Shown here: piece after piece, positions 16,810 through 25,195 of the stretch | Position numbering within the stretch: position 1 is the first letter of the stretch | Layout: each line of letters begins with the position of its first letter | Assembly (NCBI GenBank): GCA_025757645.1 | Contig: CP107216.1 | Coordinates: 1,859,501-1,923,500 of the forward strand | Reading direction: 5' to 3' | DNA length: 64,000 bases | Source: Clostridiales bacterium | Lineage (GTDB): Bacteria; Bacillota; Clostridia; Oscillospirales; Oscillospiraceae | Notes under the pieces: generated by a model | Databases searched by the model: none | What the model was told of the DNA's origin: nothing | What the model saw: the letters and a program-made list of their open reading frames with translations, nothing else | Made by a program: the position numbers and the translations under genes

Positions 16810-16854
16810 GAATGAAATAATCGAGAATTTGCGCATCGAAAAAGGAGCGTTCGC

Positions 16855-17535
16855 ATGAGAAGATTTTGGAGCTTTTATCAAAACGAGTCTTATCAGGTGG
16901 GCTGCAGCGGCAGAACGGTTTATATATATGATAAAGCAGGAAATGAGCTTGCGAAATTCCGCGATATTCCCTATGCGTATACAGCCGCTTTTATGCCGGG
17001 AAAGAATATCATCGCCGTGAAGTCCACAGAAGGGCGCCTGGGGTTTTATGATCTGGACTCCCTCTGTCTGCTAAAACGGATCACGATCACCAGGATTGGC
17101 GCACAGGATGAAGGATTTTGCTTTTCGCCCGACGGTAGCTTTTTTTACAATATCGAGAAGCCCATCACTTCTTTAAGAACTCAGCTTGGGGTTTATGAGA
17201 CAAACACCTTTACAAAAGTAAGCACACTGTTTGCTGAAGATGTGCGAACCGTACTAAGACATCTGGAGTTTGACGAGAAAACCGGCACGTGCTATCTGTT
17301 GGGCTATGTGCGTAATGATATGGGGGTGCGTGATCGTGACTTCATTGCGATTTTTAATACAGAGAGCCAGACCCTTCAAGACATCCATTTCATCAGCCAA
17401 AAGCAATATGATTATCTGGCAATATACAAACATTGGGAATTGAGCGGGTTCACAGAAAAAACTCTCGAATGGTGTTTCTGTGACCTTGATGAAAAGTTAA
17501 GCCTAAAAGAGGTATATGAAGCGGCTGGCAGCTGA
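16855..17535 (+). CDS. Beta-propeller-like protein of unknown function
   Basis: A 226-residue soluble protein without signal peptide or membrane segment. It has short WD40-like strand repeats: GRTVYIYDKAGNELAKF, EGRLGFYDLDSLCLLKRI, FSPDGSFFYNIE, QLGVYETNTFTKVSTL. This is only enough for half a propeller, so it may pair or be a truncated form. AAAGGAG precedes the ATG and a strong promoter and terminator flank it, so it is a single-gene unit. Its base composition is lower in GC than the genes after it. Confidence 0.6.
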   Translation: MRRFWSFYQNESYQVGCSGRTVYIYDKAGNELAKFRDIPYAYTAAFMPGKNIIAVKSTEGRLGFYDLDSLCLLKRITITRIGAQDEGFCFSPDGSFFYNIEKPITSLRTQLGVYETNTFTKVSTLFAEDVRTVLRHLEFDEKTGTCYLLGYVRNDMGVRDRDFIAIFNTESQTLQDIHFISQKQYDYLAIYKHWELSGFTEKTLEWCFCDLDEKLSLKEVYEAAGS

Positions 17536-17609
17536 TTCCCCTCCCGGAGAGGAACGAGAATTCCGCTTCCATCGTTGTGAAACTGTGAATGGAAGTGAGC
17601 CTTCGCAGC

Positions 17610-17648
17610 CACCGGCAGGCATCCGAAGATGCCTGCCGGTGTTCTTTT
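17610..17648 (+). terminator. Rho-independent terminator
   Basis: CACCGGCAGGCATC pairs with GATGCCTGCCGGTG around a CGAA loop, followed by TTCTTTT. Confidence 0.88.
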
Positions 17649-17680
17649 GCGCTTCCCTTTTAGATGCCGACATTGCGGGA

Positions 17681-17709
17681 TTGCAGGCAAAACACTTGTA
17701 TGCTATAAT
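17681..17709 (+). promoter_or_regulatory. Sigma-A promoter of the methyltransferase-tenA operon
   Basis: TTGCAG (17681-17686), 17-base spacer, TATAAT (17704-17709) preceded by TG. No TPP riboswitch lies between it and the operon. Confidence 0.8.
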
Positions 17710-17787
17710 GAAAAAACCGTTGATTTTTGTCCGCGCGGCGCGTCCGCCGGCTACGGCAAACGAAATGATACTTAGAAAGGACCTTTG

Positions 17788-18486
17788 ATGATGAAACCGA
17801 AATTTGACGGCTATGCGGCGCAGTATGATGCCTGGTTTATGGAAAACGACAACCTGTTTCAGAGCGAGCTGCGCCTGTTTCAGACCGCACTCGGCGACAT
17901 TGCCGGCAAGCGCGTGCTCTCCGTCGGCTGCGGCAGCGGCCTGTTCGAGAGCATGATCGACTGCAGCGGCATCGAGGGCATCGAGCCCTCGCACGACATG
18001 GGCGCGATCGCGCAAAAGCGCGGCGTGAACGTGATCGCGTTCGGCGCGATTGAGGACGCCGAGCTGGAGGAAAATGCCTACGACGTGATCTACCTCAACG
18101 GCAGCTCCAGCTATATGGAGGATCTGACGCGCGCATTTGGTGTCTGCAAAAAGGCGCTCAAGCCGAACGGTAAGTTTATTTCCCTGGACGTGCCCAAGGA
18201 GAGCGCGTTCGGCTTCATGTATCTGCTGGCAAAGGAGGCCGGCACGTTCGACCACCCGTCGCTCAGCGGCGTTATGCCCAAGCTGCCGTACCCACTCGAG
18301 CTGTGCTGCGCGGGCGTGTGGCACTCCACCGAGGAGAAGATCGACGCGCTCAAGGCACTCGGCTTCCACGATTTTGACTTTTATCAGACGCTGCTGCGCA
18401 ACCCCATGTACACCAACGAGGTCGTGGAGGACGTCGTGCCCGGCTACCAGAGCGGCGGCTATGTCGCCATCATTGCGCACAAATGA
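17788..18486 (+). CDS. Class I SAM-dependent methyltransferase
   Basis: A 232-residue Rossmann methyltransferase. Motif I is VLSVGCGSGLFE (about 39-50), the post-I acid is in IEGIEPSHDM, and motif IV is AYDVIYLNGSSSYMEDL (about 94-110). Substrate is not predictable; the C-terminus resembles small-molecule methyltransferases. ATG 17788 sits six bases after AAAGGA, and ATG 17791 is also possible. The stop overlaps the TenA start by ATGA, so the two are coupled. Confidence 0.8.
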   Translation: MMKPKFDGYAAQYDAWFMENDNLFQSELRLFQTALGDIAGKRVLSVGCGSGLFESMIDCSGIEGIEPSHDMGAIAQKRGVNVIAFGAIEDAELEENAYDVIYLNGSSSYMEDLTRAFGVCKKALKPNGKFISLDVPKESAFGFMYLLAKEAGTFDHPSLSGVMPKLPYPLELCCAGVWHSTEEKIDALKALGFHDFDFYQTLLRNPMYTNEVVEDVVPGYQSGGYVAIIAHK

Positions 18487-19166
18487 GCGGGCATAACGGC
18501 ACAAAGCTCTCGCAGCGGCTCCATGCGTGTGTGCAGGACATCTGGCCGCGGTACCTCTCCCACCCGTTCGTGATGCAGATGGCCGACGGCACGCTGCCGA
18601 TGGAAAAATTCCGCTACTATATGCTGCAGGACTATCTCTACCTCAAGGACTACGTGAAGATCTTCGCGGCCATCATCCAGAAGGCCGATGATTTCGAGCA
18701 GATCCGCTTTCTGAGCGGAGAGTTGGCGAACACGATCGGCGAGACATTCCGCACGCATCTGCCGTACATGCAGCGCCTCGGCGTCACGGAAGACGAGATC
18801 CGCCGCGCGCGCCCGCACATCGACAACAGCGCCTACAGCCACTATATGCTCTGCGAGGCGCAGGCCGGGGACGTGCTGACCGGACTCGTGACGCTCTTAA
18901 ACTGCTCATGGAGCTATGCCTACATCGCGCAGGAGATGGCGGCGCGCTATCCGGACGCGCTTCAAAACGAACACTACGGCGCGTGGTTCGCGGGCTACGT
19001 TTCGGAGGAGTACCGCCAGACGAATCAGGCGCTCATCGACCGGATCGACGCGCTCGGCGCGGACATCGACGAGCAGACAACACAGCATCTGTGCGAGATC
19101 TTCCAAACGTGCTGCCTGTTTGACCTGCGCTTCTGGGACATGGTCTACGCCATGGGAGAGACCTGA
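18483..19166 (+). CDS. tenA: TenA-family aminopyrimidine aminohydrolase / thiaminase II
   Basis: A 227-residue all-helical enzyme that salvages thiamin breakdown products by hydrolysing aminomethylpyrimidine. Recognisable are FRYYMLQDYLYLKDY (about 40-54) with the active-site Asp, the catalytic cysteine in LLNCSWSYAYIA (about 136-147), YSEEY-type VSEEYRQTNQ, and the C-terminal FWDMVYAM. The residue where most TenA proteins have a Glu before FW reads as Asp here (FDLRFWDM), a mild deviation. It overlaps the methyltransferase by four bases. Other thi genes are not adjacent. Confidence 0.85.
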   Translation: MSGHNGTKLSQRLHACVQDIWPRYLSHPFVMQMADGTLPMEKFRYYMLQDYLYLKDYVKIFAAIIQKADDFEQIRFLSGELANTIGETFRTHLPYMQRLGVTEDEIRRARPHIDNSAYSHYMLCEAQAGDVLTGLVTLLNCSWSYAYIAQEMAARYPDALQNEHYGAWFAGYVSEEYRQTNQALIDRIDALGADIDEQTTQHLCEIFQTCCLFDLRFWDMVYAMGET

Positions 19167-19208
19167 TGCGCCCGCAAAACAGCCGCTTTTCCCTTGCGAG
19201 GTGACACC

Positions 19209-20135
19209 ATGAAAGCCGAACGCAACAAGACCATAGACTTTCTGCCGGAGGACGCGCCGGAGTATCTCGCGCGCTGCCTGCGCGTGACGGAGGACGTGCC
19301 GCTCGACGCCGTGTGCGGCCGCACCATCTGCGGCGACACGTTTCAGGTCGCGCCGCACCTGCCGCGCGGCTTTGCAGACCTCCTGATCGTCGACCCGCCG
19401 TACAACCTAACCAAGGACTTTTCCGGCGGCGGCTTCCGGCGCACGACGGACGCAAACTACGCCGCCTTTACGCGCGCATGGATCGAGCTGCTGCTGCCGC
19501 TGCTCAAGCCGGACGCCTCGGTCTACGTCTGCTGCGACTGGCGCTCGAGCCCGGTCATCGGCATGACGCTCAAGGACTATTTCCGGCTGCAGAACCGCAT
19601 CACCTGGCAGCGGGAAAAGGGCCGCGGCGCGCAGCGCAACTGGAAAAACGGCATGGAGGACATCTGGTTCGCCACCCGCACGGACGATTACACGTTCCAT
19701 GTCGACGCCGTGAAGGTGCGCCGCCGCGTGCGCGCGCCCTACCGCGCCGACGGCCGGCCGAAGGACTGGGAGGAGACACCGGACGGCAAATTCCGCAACA
19801 CGTGCCCGTCAAACTTCTGGGACGATATCTCCGTGCCCTACTGGTCCATGCCGGAAAACACCGCCCACCCGACGCAAAAGCCCGAAAAGCTGCTGGCCAA
19901 GCTCATCCTCGCAAGCTCCGACCCCGGCGGCATCGTGCTCGACCCCTTCGCCGGCTCCGGCTCTACGGCCGTGACGGCGAAGAAGCTCGGCCGCCGCTTC
20001 GTCGCCATCGAGCGCAGCGAGCAGTACTGCGCCTGGGCCGAAAAGCGGCTGGAGCTGGCGGAGACAAACCCCGCCATCCAGGGCTACGCCGACGGCGTGT
20101 TCTGGGAGCGCAACGCCGGCCGCCTGCCGCGCTGA
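19209..20135 (+). CDS. Solo beta-class DNA methyltransferase (N6-adenine or N4-cytosine)
   Basis: A 308-residue enzyme that methylates an exocyclic amino group in DNA using SAM. Motif IV DPPYNL is near residue 65 and motif I LDPFAGSGSTAVTAKKLG near 245-262; this order with the target-recognition part between them defines the beta class (as in CcrM and M.HinfI). AHPTQKPEKLL precedes motif I. The start is ATG 19209 after GAGGTGA. No restriction gene is adjacent, so it is either regulatory or an orphan protective methylase. It is downstream of tenA by 42 bases and is followed by a terminator. Confidence 0.87.
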   Translation: MKAERNKTIDFLPEDAPEYLARCLRVTEDVPLDAVCGRTICGDTFQVAPHLPRGFADLLIVDPPYNLTKDFSGGGFRRTTDANYAAFTRAWIELLLPLLKPDASVYVCCDWRSSPVIGMTLKDYFRLQNRITWQREKGRGAQRNWKNGMEDIWFATRTDDYTFHVDAVKVRRRVRAPYRADGRPKDWEETPDGKFRNTCPSNFWDDISVPYWSMPENTAHPTQKPEKLLAKLILASSDPGGIVLDPFAGSGSTAVTAKKLGRRFVAIERSEQYCAWAEKRLELAETNPAIQGYADGVFWERNAGRLPR

Positions 20136-20151
20136 GCGAACTGCATATGCC

Positions 20152-20184
20152 CCGGCGCCCGGCTGACACCGGGCGCCGGTTTTG
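20152..20184 (+). terminator. Rho-independent terminator
   Basis: CCGGCGCCCGG pairs with CCGGGCGCCGG, followed by TTTTG. Confidence 0.85.
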
Positions 20185-20206
20185 CTTGTTGGAAATTTGA
20201 CGTTTC

Positions 20207-20235
20207 TTGACAAGCGTCCAAAACAGTGTTACAAC
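20207..20235 (+). promoter_or_regulatory. Sigma-A promoter of the EamA transporter
   Basis: TTGACA (20207-20212), 17-base spacer, TACAAC (20230-20235). Confidence 0.7.
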
Positions 20236-20276
20236 GGAAACCGCTTGTGCAAGTACGAAACAAAGAAGGCGCAGAT

Positions 20277-21260
20277 ATGAAACGAGGCTATCTGTACATT
20301 GCGGTCACGACGCTGCTGTTTTCCAGCATGGAGGTCGCGCTGAAGCTGATCTCCGGACAGTTCAACCCTATCCAGCTCAATTTCAGCCGGTTTCTCGTCG
20401 GCGGGCTGGTGCTCATTCCTTTCGCCGTGCGCGAACTGAAAAAGCGCGGCCGGAAGCTTGACGGCAAAGCGCTCGGCTCGTTTGCCCTGCTGGGCCTGAT
20501 GGGCATCGCGGTAAGTATGTCGCTGTATCAGCTATCCGTCACGCGCATCCAGGCTTCGGTCGTCGGCGTGCTGTTTTCCAGCAACCCCGTGTTCGTGACG
20601 CTGTTCGCCTTCCTGCTCCTGCACGAGACGATCTCGAAAAACCAGATTGCGGGCCTCGTGCTGGACGTGGCAGGCATCGTGCTCATCATCCAGCCGTGGC
20701 ACCTGCGGCTCGATGCGCTCGGTGTGGTGTACGTCCTGCTGGCGACGCTGCTGTTCGCGCTCTACGGCGTGTGCGGCAAGCGCCAGTGCGCGCGCTTCGG
20801 CGGCATCGTCGTGACGTGCTTCAGCTTTCTGTTCGGCGCGGCCGAGATGATCGCGATCGCAGGTTTGACACACATTCCGGCCCTCTCTGCCGGCCTGACG
20901 GCCGCCGGTCTGGACACGTTTGCGAGCATCCCCTTCTTCACCGGCTACACGCTGACCAACCTCCCGATCGTGCTCTTCATCTACATCGGCGTGACCGGCA
21001 TCGGCTTCACCTGCTACTTCCTGTCGATGGAGGTCACGAGTGCGCAGACAACGTCGCTCGTGTTCTTCTTCAAGCCCGCGCTCGCGCCGCTGCTGGCGTT
21101 TCTGGTGCTGCACGAGGCAATCCCGGGCAATATGCTCGCCGGTATCGCGTGCATCCTCTGCGGCAGTCTGGTGTCCATCCTCCCCGGCCTGCTCGCACAG
21201 CGAAGGGCCGCTGCGCTTCCGTTCGCGGAAGACACGGTCAAGGAAGAAATCAAAATCTGA
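20277..21260 (+). CDS. EamA-family (DMT superfamily) transporter
   Basis: A 327-residue membrane protein with ten predicted helices arranged as two EamA repeats. The first starts at GYLYIAVTTLLFSSMEVALKLI and contains the typical NPIQLNFSRFLVGGLVLIP; the second repeat begins near residue 155 (GVVYVLLATLLFALYGVCGK) and contains TSLVFFFKPALAPLLAFLVLHE. Such proteins export amino acids or other metabolites; the substrate cannot be inferred. ATG 20277 is preceded by AGAAGG. It is a monocistronic unit with its own promoter and terminator. Confidence 0.88.
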   Translation: MKRGYLYIAVTTLLFSSMEVALKLISGQFNPIQLNFSRFLVGGLVLIPFAVRELKKRGRKLDGKALGSFALLGLMGIAVSMSLYQLSVTRIQASVVGVLFSSNPVFVTLFAFLLLHETISKNQIAGLVLDVAGIVLIIQPWHLRLDALGVVYVLLATLLFALYGVCGKRQCARFGGIVVTCFSFLFGAAEMIAIAGLTHIPALSAGLTAAGLDTFASIPFFTGYTLTNLPIVLFIYIGVTGIGFTCYFLSMEVTSAQTTSLVFFFKPALAPLLAFLVLHEAIPGNMLAGIACILCGSLVSILPGLLAQRRAAALPFAEDTVKEEIKI

Positions 21261-21274
21261 ATCTGCAATCTTTG

Positions 21275-21311
21275 CGCCCGCAGCGATCGCTGCGGGCGGT
21301 TTTTGTTTTTT
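21275..21311 (+). terminator. Rho-independent terminator
   Basis: CGCCCGCAGCGA pairs with TCGCTGCGGGCG, followed by a long T-tract. Confidence 0.9.
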
Positions 21312-21324
21312 TGCAAAATTGGGC

Positions 21325-21353
21325 TTGACATCCCGCACACATTGTGCTATTGT
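21325..21353 (+). promoter_or_regulatory. Sigma-A promoter of the GntR-ABC operon
   Basis: TTGACA (21325-21330), 17-base spacer, TATTGT (21348-21353), about 50 bases before the GntR start. Autoregulation by the GntR protein is typical of this operon type. Confidence 0.75.
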
Positions 21354-21401
21354 CTTAATCACTTAATACAGCGATACACAATTTCGACAGGAGGCGGCAT
21401 C

Positions 21402-21779
21402 ATGAACTGGAACATCCGCAACGACGCGCCTGTCTACACGCAGCTCGTGGACCAGATCGCCCGCGCGATCATTCTCGGGCAGTTTCCGCCCGGGAGCAAG
21501 CTGCCGTCGGTGCGCGACTTCGCGTCCGACGCCGGCGTGAATCCGAACACGATGCAGCGCGCGCTCGCCGAGCTCGAGCGTCTGGAGCTGATCCGGACGC
21601 AGCGCACGGCCGGCCGCACCGTGACAGAGGATCTGGCGCGCATCGACCGGGAAAAGCGGCGGCTGGCGCAGGCCGGCATCGACGCATTCTGGCAGGCGCT
21701 GGCGCAGCTCGGCTATGACCGGGCGCAGGCGCTCGAGCTGCTGCAGCAGAATCTGCGGCAGGCAAAGGAGGAAATGTAA
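21402..21779 (+). CDS. GntR-family (YtrA subfamily) transcriptional regulator
   Basis: A 125-residue regulator with a GntR winged helix: PVYTQLVDQIARAIILGQFPPGSKLPSVRDFASDAGVNPNTMQRALAELE (about 8-57). Only a short helical tail follows, which defines the YtrA subfamily. AGGAGG precedes ATG 21402. It is separated by a single base from the ABC ATPase gene, and such proteins repress their own ABC operon. Confidence 0.92.
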   Translation: MNWNIRNDAPVYTQLVDQIARAIILGQFPPGSKLPSVRDFASDAGVNPNTMQRALAELERLELIRTQRTAGRTVTEDLARIDREKRRLAQAGIDAFWQALAQLGYDRAQALELLQQNLRQAKEEM

Positions 21780-21780
21780 C

Positions 21781-22476
21781 ATGGCAATTCTCGAATGCAA
21801 GGGTCTGTGCAAGAGCTACGGCGCGGAGCCGGCGCTCGACCGCGTGGACCTCTCGGTCGAGCCGGGACACATCGTCGGCCTGCTCGGCCCGAACGGCAGC
21901 GGCAAGAGCACGCTCATCAAGCTGGCCAACGGCCTGCTCACGCCGGACGCCGGGGAAATTCTCATCGACGGCAAGTCGCCGTGCAGGGAAACGAAGAAGA
22001 TCGTGTCCTATCTGCCGGAGCGCACCTATTTTGCCGACTGGATGACGGCGCTGCAGCTGCTGGCGTTCTTCGGCGATTTTTACGATGATTTTGACCGCGG
22101 CGCGGCCGTGCAGATGATGCAGCGGCTCGGCATCCAGCCCAAGCAGCAGATCAAGCAGATGTCGAAGGGCACGCGCGAAAAGGTGCAGCTCATCCTCGTC
22201 ATGAGCCGTAAGGCGAAGCTCTACCTGCTCGACGAGCCGATCGGCGGCGTCGACCCTGCGACGCGCGATTTCATTCTCAACACCATTATCAGCAACTACA
22301 ACCCCGAGGCCGCCGTCGTCATCTCCACGCACCTGATCGCGGACGTGGAGAACATCCTCGACGACGTGGCGTTTCTCAACCGCGGCCATCTGCTGCTGCA
22401 GTCGTCGGCCGACGAGCTGCGCGCCAGGGAGGGCAAATCGGTGGACGCTGTGTTTCGGGAGGTATTCAGATGCTAG
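21781..22476 (+). CDS. ABC transporter ATP-binding protein
   Basis: A 231-residue nucleotide-binding subunit. Walker A is GPNGSGKSTLIKLANGLL (about 38-55), the signature is a divergent MSKGTREKVQLIL (about 124-136) rather than LSGGQ, and Walker B is LYLLDEPIGGVD. The shape matches the ATPases paired with YtrA-type regulators. AAAGGAGG precedes the ATG, and the 3' end overlaps the permease by seven bases. The complex would probably export a peptide, antibiotic or lipid. Confidence 0.92.
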   Translation: MAILECKGLCKSYGAEPALDRVDLSVEPGHIVGLLGPNGSGKSTLIKLANGLLTPDAGEILIDGKSPCRETKKIVSYLPERTYFADWMTALQLLAFFGDFYDDFDRGAAVQMMQRLGIQPKQQIKQMSKGTREKVQLILVMSRKAKLYLLDEPIGGVDPATRDFILNTIISNYNPEAAVVISTHLIADVENILDDVAFLNRGHLLLQSSADELRAREGKSVDAVFREVFRC

Positions 22477-23276
22477 GAAAACTCTTAAAGCAGGATTTTC
22501 GCGCGACAGCGCGCATCATGCTGCCGCTGTATGCGGCCGTGCCGGTGCTCGGCCTGTTCACGAACCTGATCACCCGCCTGTGTGAAAACCAGAACGGCTT
22601 TCTGATCCGCGCCATCGGCGCGCTCGTGTCGTTCGTGTTTTCACTCTCACTCATCGCCGCCGTCGTGACGACGGTCGTGCTCATGATCCTGCGGTTTTAC
22701 CGCAACCTGATGACGGACGAGGGCTACCTGATGTTCACGCTGCCGGTCTCGACGACGGAGCTGATCTTCTCGAAGCTGATCGTCTCGATCGTGTGGTTTC
22801 TCGGCACGTTCGCGGTCGACGCGCTCGGCCTGCTGCTGTCCGGCACGATCGGCGGCTACGAGGATATCGTCCGGTTTCGGTTTGCCTTTACCTTCGGCGC
22901 ACCGTACAGCATGCCGACGATCACGCAGGCGCAGGCCGGCTGGCTCACCGTCGGCGTGGTCGTGCTGGTGGTTTTGTGCGGCCTTGCCCTGTGCCTGATG
23001 ACCTACGCCGCCATGGCGATCGGTCAGAGTTTCAAGAAAAACAAGGGGCTCATGTCCGTCGTGTTCTTCTTTGTGCTCTGGATCGGCACGCGCCTCGTAC
23101 TGGCGCTGATCTTCGGCGCGTTCTACGGGTCGGCCAGCGCGGCCGTCAACACGATGACCGTGTTGCAGGCGCTCTGGACCGTGCTCGGCTGCGCGTGTGT
23201 GGGCGCGCTGGCGTTTTGCGTGGGCTATTTCTTCCTCACGCACGGCATGCTGCGCAAGCACCTGAACCTGCAGTAA
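22470..23276 (+). CDS. ABC-2-type transporter permease subunit
   Basis: A 268-residue membrane protein with about six transmembrane segments (for example LIAAVVTTVVLMILRFY, LIVSIVWFLGTFAVDALGLLL, VVVLVVLCGLALCLMTYAAMAIG). The MTDEGYLMFTLPVSTTELIFSK motif near 85-106 recurs in permeases of GntR-ABC operons. It overlaps the ATPase gene and ends the operon before a bidirectional terminator. Confidence 0.85.
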   Translation: MLGKLLKQDFRATARIMLPLYAAVPVLGLFTNLITRLCENQNGFLIRAIGALVSFVFSLSLIAAVVTTVVLMILRFYRNLMTDEGYLMFTLPVSTTELIFSKLIVSIVWFLGTFAVDALGLLLSGTIGGYEDIVRFRFAFTFGAPYSMPTITQAQAGWLTVGVVVLVVLCGLALCLMTYAAMAIGQSFKKNKGLMSVVFFFVLWIGTRLVLALIFGAFYGSASAAVNTMTVLQALWTVLGCACVGALAFCVGYFFLTHGMLRKHLNLQ

Positions 23277-23286
23277 CAAAGCGAAA

Positions 23287-23322
23287 AAACACCCGGTATT
23301 GGCGAGCCAATACCGGGTGTTT
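23287..23322. terminator. Bidirectional terminator
   Basis: AAACACCCGGTATTGGC and its exact complement surround a two-base loop, with A- and T-rich ends. It serves the ABC operon (plus) and upp (minus). Confidence 0.9.
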
Positions 23323-23346
23323 GCTTTACGGATCAACAGGAGAGAA

Positions 23347-23976
23347 TTACTTGGTGCCGAAGATGCGGTCGCCCGCGTCGCCCAGACCGGGGACGATGTA
23401 GCCGTGCTCGTTGAGATGATCGTCGAGCGCTGCGACGTAGATGTCCACATCCGGATGCTCCTTCTGCATCACAGCCACGCCCTCAGGGGCGCCGATGATG
23501 CACATGAGCTTGATGTGCTTGCAGCCGACTTCCTTCATGAACTGCACCGCGGCGGACGCGCTGCCGCCGGTGGCGAGCATCGGATCGACGATGATGACGT
23601 CGCGCTCGGAAATGTCGGGCGGCATCTTGAAGTAATACTTCACGGGCTCAAGCGTCTGCGGGTCGCGGAACAGGCCGATGTGGCCGACCTTGACGTTCGG
23701 CATCAGGGTGACCATGCCGTCGACCATGCCGAGACCGGCGCGGAGGATCGGCACGATGGCCAGCTTCTTGCCGGCGATGTGCTTGCAGTGCGCCGTGGCG
23801 ACCGGGGTCTCCACGTCGATCTCCTCGAGCGGGAGGTCGCGCGTGGCCTCAAAGCACATCAGCATGGCGATCTCGGAAATCAGCTCGCGGAATTCCTTGA
23901 CGCTGGTGTTCTTGTCGCGCAGGATCGAGAGCTTGTGCTGGATCAGCGGGTGGTCAAAAACGTGAACTTTACTCAT
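23347..23976 (-). CDS. upp: Uracil phosphoribosyltransferase
   Basis: A 209-residue cytosolic enzyme that makes UMP from uracil and PRPP. The PRPP-binding loop [18 protein letters not shown] (about 125-142) and the uracil-binding C-terminus [17 protein letters not shown] are clear, and the N-terminus ([21 protein letters not shown]) is the family consensus. Length is standard. AAAGGAGACGACGAG precedes the ATG. It follows tsaB by 29 bases in the same direction, so it may be the last gene of tsaE-tsaB-upp. Confidence 0.97.
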   Translation of the reverse strand: MSKVHVFDHPLIQHKLSILRDKNTSVKEFRELISEIAMLMCFEATRDLPLEEIDVETPVATAHCKHIAGKKLAIVPILRAGLGMVDGMVTLMPNVKVGHIGLFRDPQTLEPVKYYFKMPPDISERDVIIVDPMLATGGSASAAVQFMKEVGCKHIKLMCIIGAPEGVAVMQKEHPDVDIYVAALDDHLNEHGYIVPGLGDAGDRIFGTK

Positions 23977-24005
23977 CTCGTCGTCTCCTTTGTTGATTCA
24001 ATTTT

Positions 24006-24716
24006 TCATTCTTGCGCCGCCTGAGCAGCCAGCCGTGCCTGGCGTTCCCGCTCGGCCTGCGACAGGCGCAGATAGACCGGGAGCAGTTCCTCCGCCGGGG
24101 CCGGCGTCTGCCCGAAGGCGGCCATGGCCACGCCCCACGCGCTCTGGCTGACCAGATTGCCCGGCGCCAGCACCGCAGGGATGCCCATGTCCAAACATGT
24201 ATTATAACACAACTGTGCGCCGTCGCCAACCAGAAAAGCGGATTTCTGCATTTTTCCCAGTTCTTCGCCCAGCTCCGCGAGCGAAATCGCACGGTCTTCA
24301 CAAAGACGCACCGGTTTTCCGCCCCGGATCTCGAACAGGGCATTGTAGATCTGGCTGCGGCGGGCATCCATGGCCGCGCACACGAGCGCGCCCTCCCCCG
24401 CCGCGAGACCGTGATACGCCATGGCCTCAAGCGTGGACACGCCGATGGCGGGCTTCTGCGCGCCCCAGGCGAGCCCCTTGGCCGTGGACACGCCGATGCG
24501 CACGCCGGTGAACGAGCCCGGCCCGCGCGCGACGGCGATGGCGTCGACGTCCGCAAGCCTGGTATCGGTATTTTTCAGCATCTGCTCCGCCATCGGCAGC
24601 AGCGTGCAGCTGTGCGTCAGGCCGCTGCACTGCTGGCTCTGGGCAATGAGCACTCCATCGCGGCACAGGGCGACCGACGCCGCCTTGGCCGAGGACTCCA
24701 GTGCGAGGATCAGCAT
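24006..24716 (-). CDS. tsaB: tRNA t6A37 threonylcarbamoyltransferase accessory subunit TsaB
   Basis: A 236-residue ASKHA-fold protein that partners TsaD and TsaE to make t6A37 in tRNA. MLILALESSAKAASVAL is the N-terminal ATPase-fold strand, and VDAIAVARGPGSFTGVRIGVSTAKGLAW (about 58-85) is the TsaB hallmark. The start overlaps tsaE by seven bases. The usual rimI and tsaD neighbours are not adjacent here. Confidence 0.95.
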   Translation of the reverse strand: MLILALESSAKAASVALCRDGVLIAQSQQCSGLTHSCTLLPMAEQMLKNTDTRLADVDAIAVARGPGSFTGVRIGVSTAKGLAWGAQKPAIGVSTLEAMAYHGLAAGEGALVCAAMDARRSQIYNALFEIRGGKPVRLCEDRAISLAELGEELGKMQKSAFLVGDGAQLCYNTCLDMGIPAVLAPGNLVSQSAWGVAMAAFGQTPAPAEELLPVYLRLSQAERERQARLAAQAAQE

Positions 24717-25141
24717 GATGTCCCGCTCCCTTCCGTGATCGTGATGCGCCGGGTCGTCGGGCCGAGTTTTTCAAACCGGACCACGACCTCGTCGCCGTAA
24801 AAAGCGTCCTCCACGTTCTCGCTCCACTCGACGGCGCAGACGGAACCGCGGTTGACATAATCCTCCCAGCCAATGTCGAACAGCTCGTCGGCACTGCCGA
24901 GACGGTACATATCAAAATGGATCAGCTCGCGGGGCCCTTCATATTCGTTCACGATCGTGAACGTCGGGCTCGAGACGCGGCACGTCAGCCCCATGCCGCG
25001 GGCCATGCCGCGCACAAAGGCGGTCTTTCCGCTGCCGAGCTCGCCGTACATGGCCACGACCTTGCCGTCCGGCAGGGCGCGCGCAAAGTCCGCGCCGGCC
25101 TGTTCGGTCTCCGCTTCGCTGTGGGTCAGATATTCCTGCAT
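24710..25141 (-). CDS. tsaE: tRNA t6A37 threonylcarbamoyltransferase ATPase subunit TsaE
   Basis: A 143-residue P-loop ATPase for t6A synthesis. Walker A is GELGSGKTAFVRGMARGMG (about 33-51), the switch segment is SSPTFTIVNEYEG, and the HFDMYRL and VEWSENV motifs are typical. ATG 25141 follows CGGAGGG. The frame is open further upstream across the promoter but is not coding there. It is the first gene of the unit, divergent from rodA. Confidence 0.95.
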   Translation of the reverse strand: MQEYLTHSEAETEQAGADFARALPDGKVVAMYGELGSGKTAFVRGMARGMGLTCRVSSPTFTIVNEYEGPRELIHFDMYRLGSADELFDIGWEDYVNRGSVCAVEWSENVEDAFYGDEVVVRFEKLGPTTRRITITEGSGTSC

Positions 25142-25166
25142 GATATCCCTCCGATTCTGAAGAAGT

Positions 25167-25195
25167 ATTATAGCACGGTTTCGGCCGTTGCGTAA
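25167..25195 (-). promoter_or_regulatory. Sigma-A promoter of tsaE-tsaB-upp
   Basis: Minus strand TTACGC (25190-25195), 17-base spacer, TATAAT (25167-25172). Its -35 overlaps the -35 of the opposite rodA promoter. Confidence 0.7.

Larger units (their letters stand above)
16270..16854. other. Intergenic region with two divergent promoters
   Basis: 585 bases between trkH (minus) and the beta-propeller-like gene (plus). It holds the trkH promoter at one end and a consensus promoter at 16782-16809 at the other. In the middle I see no convincing gene; a 66-codon minus-strand ORF at 16460-16660 lacks a ribosome binding site and recognisable content. Confidence 0.5.

Noticed and set aside
8831..17600. 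att-type duplication of the tRNA-Ser 3' end
   Set aside because: No second copy of the tRNA 3' sequence was found in the window, so an integration boundary cannot be claimed.
17648..17790. TPP riboswitch expected before tenA
   Set aside because: No CUGAGA / ACCUGA core elements are found between the promoter and the operon.
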